Shown here: one piece after another, positions 29,401 to 40,465 of the stretch
How the letters are laid out: each line of letters begins with the position of its first letter
Numbering within the stretch: position 1 is the stretch's first letter
Source of the DNA: Hydractinia symbiolongicarpus
Taxonomy: Eukaryota > Cnidaria > Hydrozoa > Anthoathecata > Hydractiniidae
Assembly: GCF_029227915.1 (NCBI RefSeq)
Contig: NC_079884.1
Coordinates: 19,284,001 to 19,348,000 of the forward strand
DNA length: 64,000 nt
Direction: 5' to 3'
Notes under the pieces: model-generated
What the model was told of the DNA's origin: nothing
Seen by the model: the letters and a program-made list of their open reading frames with translations, nothing else
The model's database searches: none
Translations under genes and position numbers: made by a program

Positions 29401-30533
29401 TGACGAAAGTTTTTCACATTTCACTAAAGAAGTTATGCTGACAGGCATGGAAAATGTTAAGTAGTTAGTGTTTATCGCATAACAGCTAGGTATTTCCAAG
29501 TTTGATTCAACATTTTAGAGTCTTTAGCCAATAAGGGCTACATATTTTTGACTGAATGTTGTGCTAAATCAGTGGTCATTCACTTGTTGTGGTAGGTTGT
29601 GTTGTTTTTAATTAGCTATTGCTGCGTAAAAACCAAATTTTATATAGCGGCCTTTACTTGTGCAAAATCATGATATAATTTTGCTATTTTTATTTTATTT
29701 ATCTGTTGTTGTTTATGGTGTACTATGATCTAATAATACAAATAAAGCCTATTTACAATGCAGTTTGTGTTGTTGTTGTTGCTTATTTCTCTATATTTCT
29801 CCTTTTCCATGTGATTAAATGTTTCAAATAGATTAAATATCAAAATTTTTATTAGTAATAGATACCGTTTTGCATGTCTTTTACAGAATATAGTTTCTCC
29901 AAATTTATAGCCTGAATATTGCCCCCAAAGCAATTATATTCACCAATAACTTACGAAAACAAGCCTGCAAATATTATTTTGGATGTGGAAAAAAGAAGTT
30001 TTTCTGGCTAGCTAAGTATAGTCTATTATAAGATTAAAAAGGGAAAACACGAGGCCAAATTTTCACGCAGATACAATTTACTATATACAGGTTGGAGCAG
30101 GATCGTATCATGATCGTCTATTGCGGTGAATGACCATAAACAACACTATACATAACATAAGGAGTTATCATAATGGCAACCTGGCTACAAGGTTGGCATT
30201 ACTTGTATAAAAGCCATAATGGCTCTAGGGTGGTTAAAAAGTGACAGTTTCTGGGCTCCTAACATGATATAATATATAAAATGAAACAAACCGACCTGGC
30301 TACATGCAATATCTGTCCTGAAGAAATATCTGAAGGTTTCTCCTGATACCAGAGGTACATGATCCAAAATTTGCTACAGTCATTTGGTTGTCATTGGATG
30401 CACTGCCATTATAGTAATTGAAGCCAAAAGATGGAGTTGATGATATTAGTAGGTTGCAGTGATAGATGCTTCCTGAAAACGTGGAGCTAGCTTAAAATTA
30501 TTTCAGTTAAGCAAGTTAGCAAAATGTGATGAT
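26406..30533. other. Gene-poor AT-rich region
   Basis: No supportable gene. Contains a 52-bp tandem duplication (GTTCGCTCTTCTCCACTACAT..., about 26705-26790), a second short tandem duplication around CGCCGAAGTGTGGACTTTTG (28515-28640) and poly-A/poly-T tracts. Open frames here are short and lack conserved features. Confidence 0.5.
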
Positions 30534-30878
30534 CAAACCAAACTATTAGCAAAATGTGATGATGGAAACTAGTTGACTTTAGCTGCTCCCAATTTATAGG
30601 TAGGCAAGGCAATCTTAGGGGCCTGGATCTACAACAGTATTGGTTAGTTACCTTGAGGGCCCCTAGTGTTCATGCCTTGTGACCACCCTTTTCACTAGTC
30701 TACCATTCTAGATTTGAAATAACATTGAGTTTCTAAAGTATATCCTTCAATGATGCTAGTAGCCATCTTTGTTGACACTTGAATACTAATGCAATCAAAG
30801 CCAAGCCTCTCAACAAGGTATAAGTACTTACTTCAGGAACCGCAATTAACATGTGGTGAACTGTTGGTCCACCACCAT
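30534..30878. repeat. 340-bp duplicated unit B (copy 2)
   Basis: Second copy of 25463-25805, 5 kb downstream, same orientation, essentially identical. Confidence 0.85.
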
Positions 30879-31239
30879 GTACTAAGCACTCACCCTGGAT
30901 TGAAATTCACTTTTTAAGTTTTGCCAGAAATATTTTGAAAAAATTCGCTAAGATGGGCACAACATATAAACTGTATTTTTGCAAAAAAGTTATTATTTAA
31001 AAAATATATTACACCTGAGACATCTTACTGTTATGTGTGCTTCACATAATTTATCATATATATACTGCATGTACTAAAGCGCTCCACATGAATGTGTGGC
31101 ACAGTTTACAAAACGTATAAATCGCGCCAGGTGTTATAGTTACTTGTGACTAAACCAGACATAATCAACGCCAGGTCCCCCTGCCTAGTAAGAAAAAAGG
31201 CTATGTGAGCATATATAAGATACACATGTAAAGTTTTTC

Positions 31240-31271
<32 letters not shown>

Positions 31272-31275
31272 TCAT
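30879..31275. other. AT-rich spacer with TA microsatellite
   Basis: No gene seen. A (TA)n tract at about 31238-31272 directly precedes the tRNA-like unit. Confidence 0.5.
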
Positions 31276-31344
31276 GCCCTGTTGGTCTAATGGCTATGAC
31301 ACTCATGCAAATGAGAGATCCAGGTTCAAATCCTGGACAGGGCT
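31276..31344 (+). tRNA. tRNA-like element, copy 1 (SINE-head type)
   Basis: 69 nt. Acceptor stem GCCCTGT/ACAGGGC is perfect (7 bp), the T arm CCAGG-TTCAAAT-CCTGG is perfect, and both Pol III boxes match consensus (A box TGGTCTAATGG, B box GGTTCAAATCC). The anticodon arm is short: CTCAT-GCAA-ATGAG leaves a 4-nt loop, so it is unlikely to be a working tRNA. Lies in the tail unit left of R2 and recurs inside R2 and R3. Confidence 0.6.
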
Positions 31345-31961
31345 AGGAAAAACATAATTATCTTGCACCTACAACAATCAGGTAAAAGTATTGCCTTTTT
31401 TGTGGACTTCTCTGATTATTTCTATATCTTGACTTTTTAATGTTGTTGTCATTGGAACCAAGTTAATCTCAGATTTATCAAAAAATGATATGTCGTTATG
31501 ACCGATTGTTTAAATACTTGTAATGGCACATAATTCTGCTATGATTCACTGTGTATTGATCTGAGATAAATTTGAGACTTTTTTTTGAGATATTGAATTT
31601 GAAACATTTGCACCTCAATATTTTCTATACTCCTGGACTAATATGATACTTAATTTAGACATATTGAGTATACGCAATCTTTGAGTTGTAAGGTGGAGAT
31701 TTTCTACTAAAGTCATGCACCCCTGCCTTGCCGTTCCATTGCCTTGCCAGCACTGACCGTGCCTTTCTTTGCCTACCCTTCCTATGCCTTTTCTGGTGCC
31801 TGCCTACCATGTCCTTGCCTGTGGCTCCCATGCCTTGCCTACCCCTGTCTTCCTGATTCCTCTTCCTATTTCCTTGCCTGCCTTTGCCCTGTCCTTGCCG
31901 TGCTTAATGCCTTTGCCTTGGCAACCTCTCCGCACCACTTTCTATATTGATTCACATCCTA
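31345..31961. repeat. Extra right-end copy of the R element (tail unit)
   Basis: Follows the tRNA-like copy 1 and is homologous to 34115-34910 of R2, including a CCTTGCC-rich stretch (31722-31920) and the end AACCTCTCCGCACCACTTTCTATATTGATTCAC. It therefore looks like the right end of an R element lying head-to-tail before R2. Confidence 0.6.
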
Positions 31962-33574
31962 TTTTTGCGGAGAGTAGCGGAGTGCGCGCCAGCGCACGGA
32001 GCGTAGCGGAGCCTATTTCCTCATTATATAAGCCAAATATAAGGGAAAAGAAGTACGATGGAGAGTATATAGCATTTCTATGCGATTTCGTCCCTATACA
32101 TCCGAATTATAAAAATTCAAACAAAAAATCACAGTAATCCAGCAATTTAATGTGGTCATTCTTTAGTACAGTTTATAGTAAGCGAGACAACGTGTTTATC
32201 AAGGAGCAAAGCGATGGAGTGTTTGTTGGTTTTTAAAGATGGTGCCAAGCGGAAAATGGGGACGAACTGATATTTTCAAGAAAACGAAAGAGGGAAGTAT
32301 GAATAGCTAGCTAGTATATCACTATTTTTTACATGTAATGAACCTCTTCTCACCCACACCTAACTAGCAAATAACTACCAACAAATGTGGCAAAATAAGC
32401 TGGTATAACACTACCAAATTGGCTAGCTAGCAGCATAAACTAGGTAGTTAACCAGCACAAAACTGTTTTTCTCACTAGCTACTTATCTGACATAAAACTG
32501 GCTACTTGGCCGGCATAAAATTAGCTATGTAGCTAGATTTAAATGATCCTTAAGACATATTTTCTAGTCACACACATACTGCACAATGAGTTAATTATGC
32601 TCTGATTAGGAAAGTACCATCAAATATCTACAATTATCCACAAAATATGTTGGTTCTAACAATTTTAGACAAAAAACTAAGAACCAAAAGTTTAGCCAAA
32701 TCAGCAAAAGAACATTGGTATAGACATATATTCTTTTTAGCAGAAGAGCCTGGACTTTTTTTATAAATAAAAGAATAAATGCAACCTCCATAATGTGTTT
32801 TTTGCAACCTTATCCATAGTATTTATTTTTAAAAAATATAGTGAAAATGGAAGGTTATGTAGAGCTATCACTATTTTTCACTTTTAGGTCATTCACACCC
32901 CTAAAAAGCTCCCTAATATTGCAGGATTCTTTTTACTTTAGGAGTGTAAAAACGGGTTTTAAACTGCGTTTTTATTTTTAAATGTTACAAAAACTTTTCC
33001 GCAAAATAAAATTGCTAAATGATTGTTTTAGCTGTGTAGAATAACAACAGGGTGTTTACTGTCTGTTTATTTAAACCGAAGTTAGGATAGTTTTTCGGAA
33101 AGGGGTATTATGTCGAAACGTATGTGTGCGCCACAGTATATCTGTACTAATCACTCAGCCTAGTGTTAACGACAAGCTATTACCTGTTTTTTTGAAAGGG
33201 TTTGTTTACCTATACTAATGGCGCACCACAGATTAAAGTACATATATATTTTAAGTTTCACCGGGAACATTTTGTGAAAAAAAAAAGGTTTGCTGACTGT
33301 TTTCGCTATGACATGGCACAATATGTAAATTGTGTTTTTATTCAAGCTAAAGGGGAAGGAATTATATTTTCTGAATCTAAAAATAATTACACCTGAAACA
33401 GCTTAAATGTTGTGTGTTTCACTCGATTTATGATATACTGCACACCTGTACTAAGGCGCTCCACCTGAATGTGTGGTACAGTTTACAATTTGTATTAACT
33501 GTTTCACCAAGCATTTTACGCCAGGTGACACAGTTACTTTTGGCTTAACCAGCATTTCTCAAAAGGTTAATTAA

Positions 33575-34025
33575 CTAGGCTGTGTGCTGTAAATTCCGAA
33601 GTGTATATCTTGACCGTTTAGAAAGGAATGATATGAGAATGGTTAGGTGGATGTGTAACGCCAGTCTGAGAGACAGAAAGAGTTCAGATGAGCTAAGAAT
33701 CAGGCTAAGTCTCCGTAGAATTAAAGATGTTATCCAGATGAGAAGATTGAATTGGCTGGGGCACTTGGAAAGAATGGAGGAGGATAATTTGGTAAGAAAG
33801 TGTAGAGACTTGATAGTTCCTGGGGCAAAGCCCAGAGGCAGGCCAAGAAAGACTTGGCAGGAGGTTATAAGGACAGACTTGATACAGAGGAAGTTGAGTT
33901 TAGATCTAACACAGTCTAGATCAGATTGGAAGAGGGTCATTAATATACCCCGTCCAACCCATGCTACCATGGAAAACGGACGTAAAGCCGAGAATGATGA
34001 TGATGTATATAATATTCACCTGTAA
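33575..34025 (+). pseudogene. LINE RT C-terminal fragment captured in R2
   Basis: The open frame encodes RMVRWMCNASLRDRKSSDEL, then RRLNWLGHLERME and GRPRKTWQEV, the typical end of a non-LTR retrotransposon reverse transcriptase. It ends with a GATGATGAT tail (about 34000), as expected for a retrotransposon 3' end. Upstream RT parts are missing. The identical segment is in R3. Confidence 0.7.
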
Positions 34026-34045
34026 AGTTTTATATATATATTTAT

Positions 34046-34114
34046 GCCCTGCTGGTCTAATGGCTATAGCACTCATGCAAATGAGAGATCCAGGTTCAAA
34101 TCCTGGACAGGGCT
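34046..34114 (+). tRNA. tRNA-like element, copy 2
   Basis: Same 69-nt unit as 31276-31344 with two changes (GCTGG for GTTGG, ATAGC for ATGAC) that keep the Pol III boxes. The T7-G66 acceptor position changes with it, leaving 6 or 7 pairs. Preceded by a short TA tract. Confidence 0.6.
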
Positions 34115-34890
34115 AGGAAAAACATAATTATCTTGCACCTACAACAACCAGGTTTTCATAAGTATATGATATTAGCTATATTGAATATAATAGGTAATCT
34201 TTAAGTCGTAGAGGGGAGAGTTGCATACATTTATCACTTTCATTTATAGAGACCAAAAATGCTTTGTTTTTTGTAATAGATCTATCACTTTATAGTAAAA
34301 AGTTAAAAAGGCGTTTTTTGATAATTTTTTTTTGCCTTTCTCGTGGACTTCTCTGATTATTTCTAATTCTTGACTTTTTAATGTTGTTGTCATTGGAACC
34401 AAGTTAATTTTTAATCTCAGATTTATCAAAAAATGATAGTTTTTTCGGCGTTATGACCGATTGTTTAAATGCTTGTATTGGCACATAATTCTACTATCAT
34501 GCTTCACTGTATATTGACCTGATATAAATTTGAGACCTTTTTGATGAACTATTGAATTTGAAATATTTGCACCTCAATATGTTCTATACTCCTGGCCTAA
34601 TATGATACATATTCTAGAGATAATGAGTATACATAATCTTTGAGTTGTGGGTATTTTCTATTAAGATACCTGACCCTGCATTGCCGTTCCCTGGCCTTGC
34701 CAGTGCTGACCGTTCCTTTGCTTACTCTTCCTATGCCTTTTCTGGTGCCTGCCTACTATGCTCTTGCCTGTGCCTCCGATGCCTTGCCTACCCCTGCCTT
34801 GCTGATTCCTCTTCCTGTTTCCTTGCCTGCCTTTTCCGTGCCCTTTCCTTGCCGTGCTTAATGCCTTTGCCTTGGCAACCTCTCCGAAAA

Positions 34891-37781
34891 ACTTTCTATA
34901 TTGATTCACTTATCGTCCAAAACATTACTTAAATACAAGCGTATTTATCTTAAATACAAGCTATTATCTTGTTTTAGTTGCCCAATAAAAAACATATTTT
35001 TTCTTAATGATCTTGAAACTTGTCTATATACATAGTGAGAACAGAATTGTAATTTTCTGATTTATATTATGGTTTGAATTTTTCATTTTGTAAGCATTAT
35101 CGCTTAAATCTCCGAACTGGCTGCACGGTCGTTCAAAACCACGATTTTAAGGAAAAAAAAGTGTGCGCATGCGCCAAAATTTTTTTTTAAAAAAGAGCCT
35201 ACGACATAAGATTATGACGTCATCGATTTTGACCTCACTCTCTATTATCTTGTTTTAGTTGCCCAATAAAAAAAAAATTAACATTTTTTTCTTTTAAAAC
35301 TAAAGAAGGATGACCATACCTGGGACAGCCTAAACAGACGGCAAGGTCCACAAAACCTCGGATGGCTAGCTCACAATTTACCAGTACAGGAACACTCTTG
35401 TACAACATTCTGACGCAAAGTTTTGCCTAAAAATTACTTTTCCTGTTTGCATGTATCCCTTCTCGAGCGTACTATCGTATTAGGTAGTAGCTGCCACTTT
35501 TTTGCTACTAAAATTTTGAGCTTTTCTACACCATACATTTCACTTTCGTTTTCACAAAAAAAATGGTTGACAACTATTAGAAATGTAAAATAGACGCTAA
35601 TAAACAAAGAACAAACGATATTATACTTCTAATTTTAAAAGGAAAAAAATAATTCATCTGATCTGTAACTTTAGATAGCTCTAAGGTTGGTCTGGATTAG
35701 TTTTCTAGAAGCCTGCTAAAGCTAAACGTAAATGTGAGAAAGCTAGCTTCACTCAGACTCAGTGGACCCCAATGGAAATAATCCACTAACAATAGGTTTT
35801 TGTGATTTTCTGGGCTAGAAACACTTTTAATATTTATCATTATTGTTGTTGTTGTTGTTGTTGTTGTTGTTAGACTAGCAACTGATTGCAAGTGAAAAAA
35901 AATTGTACAGTTATATATGTTAAACGAAAAAGCTAACAATTTACACATTTTTAGACATTTCAGCCTAGACCATTCCCTAATCGTGAGATTTTTCACCACG
36001 AAAGTCAATCTGAATTATATAAAAATACTTTACAAATTAGGTTATTACAAGTATTTTTTATTTCAATTCATAATCTGTATTTAACGAATATATTCTTATT
36101 TCAAACGCATCCAACAAAAAGTGGTAATCGAGCAAATCAGCAAGCCCTCTATTTCATCATTGTTCCATCTTTTTTTTAACCGCTTCCGTCAACAAATCTT
36201 CACATGCAAATCACGTTTGAATGACGCTTGAAATTGTGAATTGTTGGGTCAAAATTACTTCAATGAAATCGTGCCAACATGAATCATAGAACAATTTGGG
36301 ACTGGTTCCCTAAAATGTGAAAAAACAGAAAGTACAATATAAGCTACCAGAATCACCCAGAATCACCCAGAACCACCCAAAACCACGAAGACGCATGCGT
36401 GTTCAATGTGTGGCAATCGTTTTCAATCTTTTATAATTCAATATTTTAACGGACCAGCAGTCAACGTTCAATGGACCCAGGGTACAAACCTCGTACAGCC
36501 AACTTCCCGAGAAAGGAAAAGTTTGTTTTTCAAGTCTCAATTATAAAATGTAATTTTTTGTACGAAAAAGCTTCATAATTCCGAACTTCTTACTAAATTT
36601 CCTTCTTTTCGATTTCTTAATGTTGGCTTGGAAGGTCTTCTACCTAACAGGAGTCTTTCCCTTTCAAGTCTTTGGAATACACGTTCGATACGGAGCCAAT
36701 TATTAACGCACTATTTACACCAGCGTTTTTTCCTAATTGTTTACATTTTTTTCAAGTGACTAATTGGTTTGTGTTAATTCGGTCTGTTCCTAGGTCATTC
36801 TGACTGATTCCAGCTGGTTCTGGGTGATTCTGGCTGGTTCTGGGTGATCCTAAGTGGTTCTGGTGATTCTGGATAGTTCCAGTGTTTACAACAACCGCAG
36901 GCTACGTTATTTTTGGTTTGGAAAACAATGATTGAGCAGACGGCAGGGCCTACAAAAGCTCTTATCTTTTAAAAAAACCTGAGGCTCTCATAAAAAAGCA
37001 TGTAAAATGATAGCCAAGTGTGCATGAAAAATGTATAGACATGTGAGTTAATGTTTAAGATATTCCTGTGAAATCCCTGACTTTTTTCTGATGAAACTAT
37101 TTTTTTTGGCGAGATAAACATAAATTTTTCATGATTTATCAGACACCACAAACTCGGCATAAGCCTCAATTAAATAAGTCAAAAATTTTTTCCAGGGTAT
37201 GAACAGATATGCTGTCCAAATAAATGCACAGGAGCGTCTCTGGTTTAGTGTTACTTGTTGTTTTGTTAATTATATACATATTATAGAAAAATATTATCGA
37301 TTTCTTTTTGTATGAGATTTTTCATTAACAAACAAACCTTCGCTACGAAAAATTATTTTTAGCAGAACTATTAATAAACCCTAACCCCTTTTGGGGAACT
37401 GTGAAACAGTCAGGGTAAACACCTTATTAGGCTACATGACCTAATTAGGCGAGTCGTTTAGTTAAGCGACATGATGTAGTTTAATTACGCTACCCGTAGT
37501 CTAACTAGGCGAACGAAAACTTTGTTGTAAATACGTCGAAATCATTGCGTTTCGCACTACAATTTTTATGTGAATCAAATCTTTCCACTTTGCAGACAAT
37601 TTTGAGAAATTATCGTCTTATTTGCATCTCGCATTGGCAACTTATGGCCCAAACCTTGTGTGGCAATTTTTGTTGTTTTAAATAATGGATTTCAGTCATC
37701 CACGCCACAGGGAAAAAATATGGCGGACGAAAACGTGGTATTGTTTGACTAAGATTTCAACGTTGTTATCGATATAGAAAG
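34891..37781. other. Spacer between R2 and R3
   Basis: No gene seen. Contains a 38-bp duplication (TTATCTTGTTTTAGTTGCCC, 34966 and 35241), a (TTG)n microsatellite (about 35847-35873), a foldback-like region (36345-36870), and at 37400-37520 a TTAGGCGA cluster headed by CAGTCAGGGTAAACAC. Confidence 0.5.
36345..36870. repeat. Foldback-like element with GGGTGATTCTGG inverted ends
   Basis: The left side has AGAATCACCCAGAATCACCC and AGAACCACCC; the right side (36795-36870) has the complement GGTTCTGGGTGATTCTGG repeated. About 530 bp between outer edges. The interior is non-coding. Likely a MITE or foldback element. Confidence 0.5.
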
Positions 37782-38559
37782 TTTTGCGGAGAGGTTGCCA
37801 AGGCAAAGGCATTAAGCACGGCAAGGAAAGGGCACGGAAAAGGCAGGCAAGGAAACAGGAAGAGGAATCAGCAAGGCAGGGGTAGGCAAGGCATCGGAGG
37901 CACAGGCAAGAGCATAGTAGGCAGGCACCAGAAAAGGCATAGGAAGAGTAGGCAAAGGAACGGTCAGCACTGGCAAGGCCAGGGAACGGCAATGCAGGGT
38001 CAGGTATCTTAATAGAAAATACCCACAACTCAAAGATTATGTATACTCATTATCTCTAGGATATGTATCATATTAGGCCAGGAGTATAGAACATATTGAG
38101 GTGCAAATATTTCAAATTCAATAGTTCATCAAAAAGGTCTCAAATTTATATCAGGTCAATATACAGTGAAGCATGATAGTAGAATTATGTGCCAATACAA
38201 GCATTTAAACAATCGGTCATAACGCCGAAAAAACTATCATTTTTTGATAAATCTGAGATTAAAAATTAACTTGGTTCCAATGACAACAACATTAAAAAGT
38301 CAAGAATTAGAAATAATCAGAGAAGTCCACGAGAAAGGAAAAAAAAAAATTATCAAAAAACGCCTTTTTAACTTTTTACTATAAAGTGATAGATCTATTA
38401 CAAAAAACAAAGCATTTTTGGTCTCTATAAATGAAAGTGATAAATGTATGCAACTCTCCCCTCTACGACTTAAAGATTACCTATTATATTCAATATAGCT
38501 AATATCATATACTTATGAAAACCTGGTTGTTGTAGGTGCAAGATAATTATGTTTTTCCT

Positions 38560-38628
38560 AGCCCTGTCCAGGATTTGAACCTGGATCTCTCATTTGCATG
38601 AGTGCTATAGCCATTAGACCAGCAGGGC
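38560..38628 (-). tRNA. tRNA-like element, copy 3
   Basis: Inverse copy of 34046-34114, identical in sequence, inside R3. Confidence 0.6.
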
Positions 38629-38687
38629 ATAAATATATATATAAAACTTTACAGGTGAATATTATATACATCATCATCATTCTCGGC

Positions 38688-39099
38688 TTAACGTCCGTTT
38701 TCCATGGTAGCATGGGTTGGACGGGGTATATTAATGACCCTCTTCCAATCTGATCTAGACTGTGTTAGATCTAAACTCAACTTCCTCTGTATCAAGTCTG
38801 TCCTTATAACCTCCTGCCAAGTCTTTCTTGGCCTGCCTCTGGGCTTTGCCCCAGGAACTATCAAGTCTCTACACTTTCTTACCAAATTATCCTCCTCCAT
38901 TCTTTCCAAGTGCCCCAGCCAATTCAATCTTCTCATCTGGATAACATCTTTAATTCTACGGAGACTTAGCCTGATTCTTAGCTCATCTGAACTCTTTCTG
39001 TCTCTCAGACTGGCGTTACACATCCACCTAACCATTCTCATATCATTCCTTTCTAAACGGTCAAGATATACACTTCGGAATTTACAGCACACAGCCTAG
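38688..39099 (-). pseudogene. LINE RT C-terminal fragment captured in R3
   Basis: Same protein fragment as 33575-33970, identical over 131 codons. The absence of any coding difference indicates that R2 and R3 separated very recently or are homogenised. Confidence 0.7.
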
Positions 39100-40465
39100 T
39101 TAATTAACCTTTTGAGAAATGCTGGTTAAGCCAAAAGTAACTGTGTCACCTGGCGTAAAATGCTTGGTGAAACAGTTAATACAAATTGTAAACTGTACCA
39201 CACATTCAGGTGGAGCGCCTTAGTACAGGTGTGCAGTATATCGTAAATCGAGTGAAACACATAACATTTAAGCTGTTTCAGGTGTAATTATTTTTAGATA
39301 AATATAATTCCTCCACCTTTAGCTGGAATAAAAACACAATTTACATGTCATAGCGAAAACAGTCAGCAAACCTTTTTTTTTCACAAAATGTTCCCGGTGA
39401 AACTTAAAATATATATGTACTTTAATCTGTGGTGCGCCATTAGTATAGGTAAACAAACCCTTTCAAAAAAAACAGGTAATAGCTTGTCGTTAACACTAGG
39501 CTGAGTGATTAGTACAGATATACTGTGGCGCACACATACGTTTCGACATAATACCCCTTTCCGAAAAACTATCCTAACTTCGGTTCAAATAAACAGACAG
39601 TAAACATCCTGTTGTTATTCTACAAAGCTAAAACAATCATTTAGCAATTTTACTTTGCGGAAAAGTTTTTGTAACATTTGAAAATAAAAACACAGTTTAA
39701 AACCCGTTTTTACACTCCTAAAGTAAAAAGAATCCTGCAATATTAGGGAGCTTTTTAGGGGTGTGAATGACCTAAAAGTGAAAAATAGTGATAGCTCTAC
39801 ATAACCTTCCATTTTCACTATATTTTTCAAAATAAATACTATGGATAAGGTTGCAAAAAACACATTATGGAGGTTGCATTTATTCTTTTATTTATAAAAA
39901 AGTCCAGGCTCTTCTGCTAAAAAGAATATATGTCTATACCAATGTTCTTTTGCTGATTTGGCTAAACTTTTGGTTCTTAGTTTTTTGTCTAAAATTGTTA
40001 GAACCAACATATTTTGTGGATAATTGTAGATATTTGATGGTACTTTCCTAATCAGAGCATAATTAACTCATTGTGCAGTATGTGTATGACTAGAAAATAT
40101 GTCTTAAGGATCATTTAAATCTAGCTACATAGCTAATTTTATGCCGGCCAAGTAGCCAGTTTTATGTCAGATAAGTAGCTAGTGAGAAAAACAGTTTTGT
40201 GCTGGTTAACTACCTAGTTTATGCTGCTAGCTAACCAATTTGGTAGTGTTATACCAGCTTATTTTGCCACATATGTTGGTAGTTATTTGCTAGTTAGGTG
40301 TGGGTGAGAAGAGGTTCATTACATGTAAAAAATAGTGATATACTAGCTGGCTATTCATACTTCCCTCTTTCGTTTTCTTGAAAATATCAGTTCGTCCCCA
40401 TTTTCCGCTTGGCACCATCTTTAAAAAACAACAAACACTCCATCGCTTTGCTCCTTGATAAACAC

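Larger units (their letters stand above)
31962..34890 (+). mobile_element. R2: 2.9-kb TIR element (TTTTGCGGAGAG), forward
   Basis: Left end TTTTTGCGGAGAGTAGCGGAG (31962); right end CAACCTCTCCGAAAAA (34890), in R3 CTCTCCGCAAAA, giving a 12-bp terminal inverted repeat. No transposase is encoded. Interior order: AGCTAGCT-rich part, unique part, an RT C-terminal fragment (33582-33990), tRNA-like copy 2, CCTTGCC-rich part. No clear target duplication. It is nearly identical to R3 in inverse orientation. Non-autonomous composite element; superfamily not determined. Confidence 0.6.

Noticed and set aside
31276-31344. Functional tRNA-Cys(GCA) gene
   Set aside because: GCA can be placed after a T, but then the anticodon stem does not pair; the arm is three nucleotides short and the unit is part of a repeat.
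31744-32137. Pro/Leu/Cys-rich frames (also 34640-34932 and 37696-38033) as secreted proteins
   Set aside because: They are readings of CCTTGCC-rich simple sequence in the R family; several frames on both strands are open at once.
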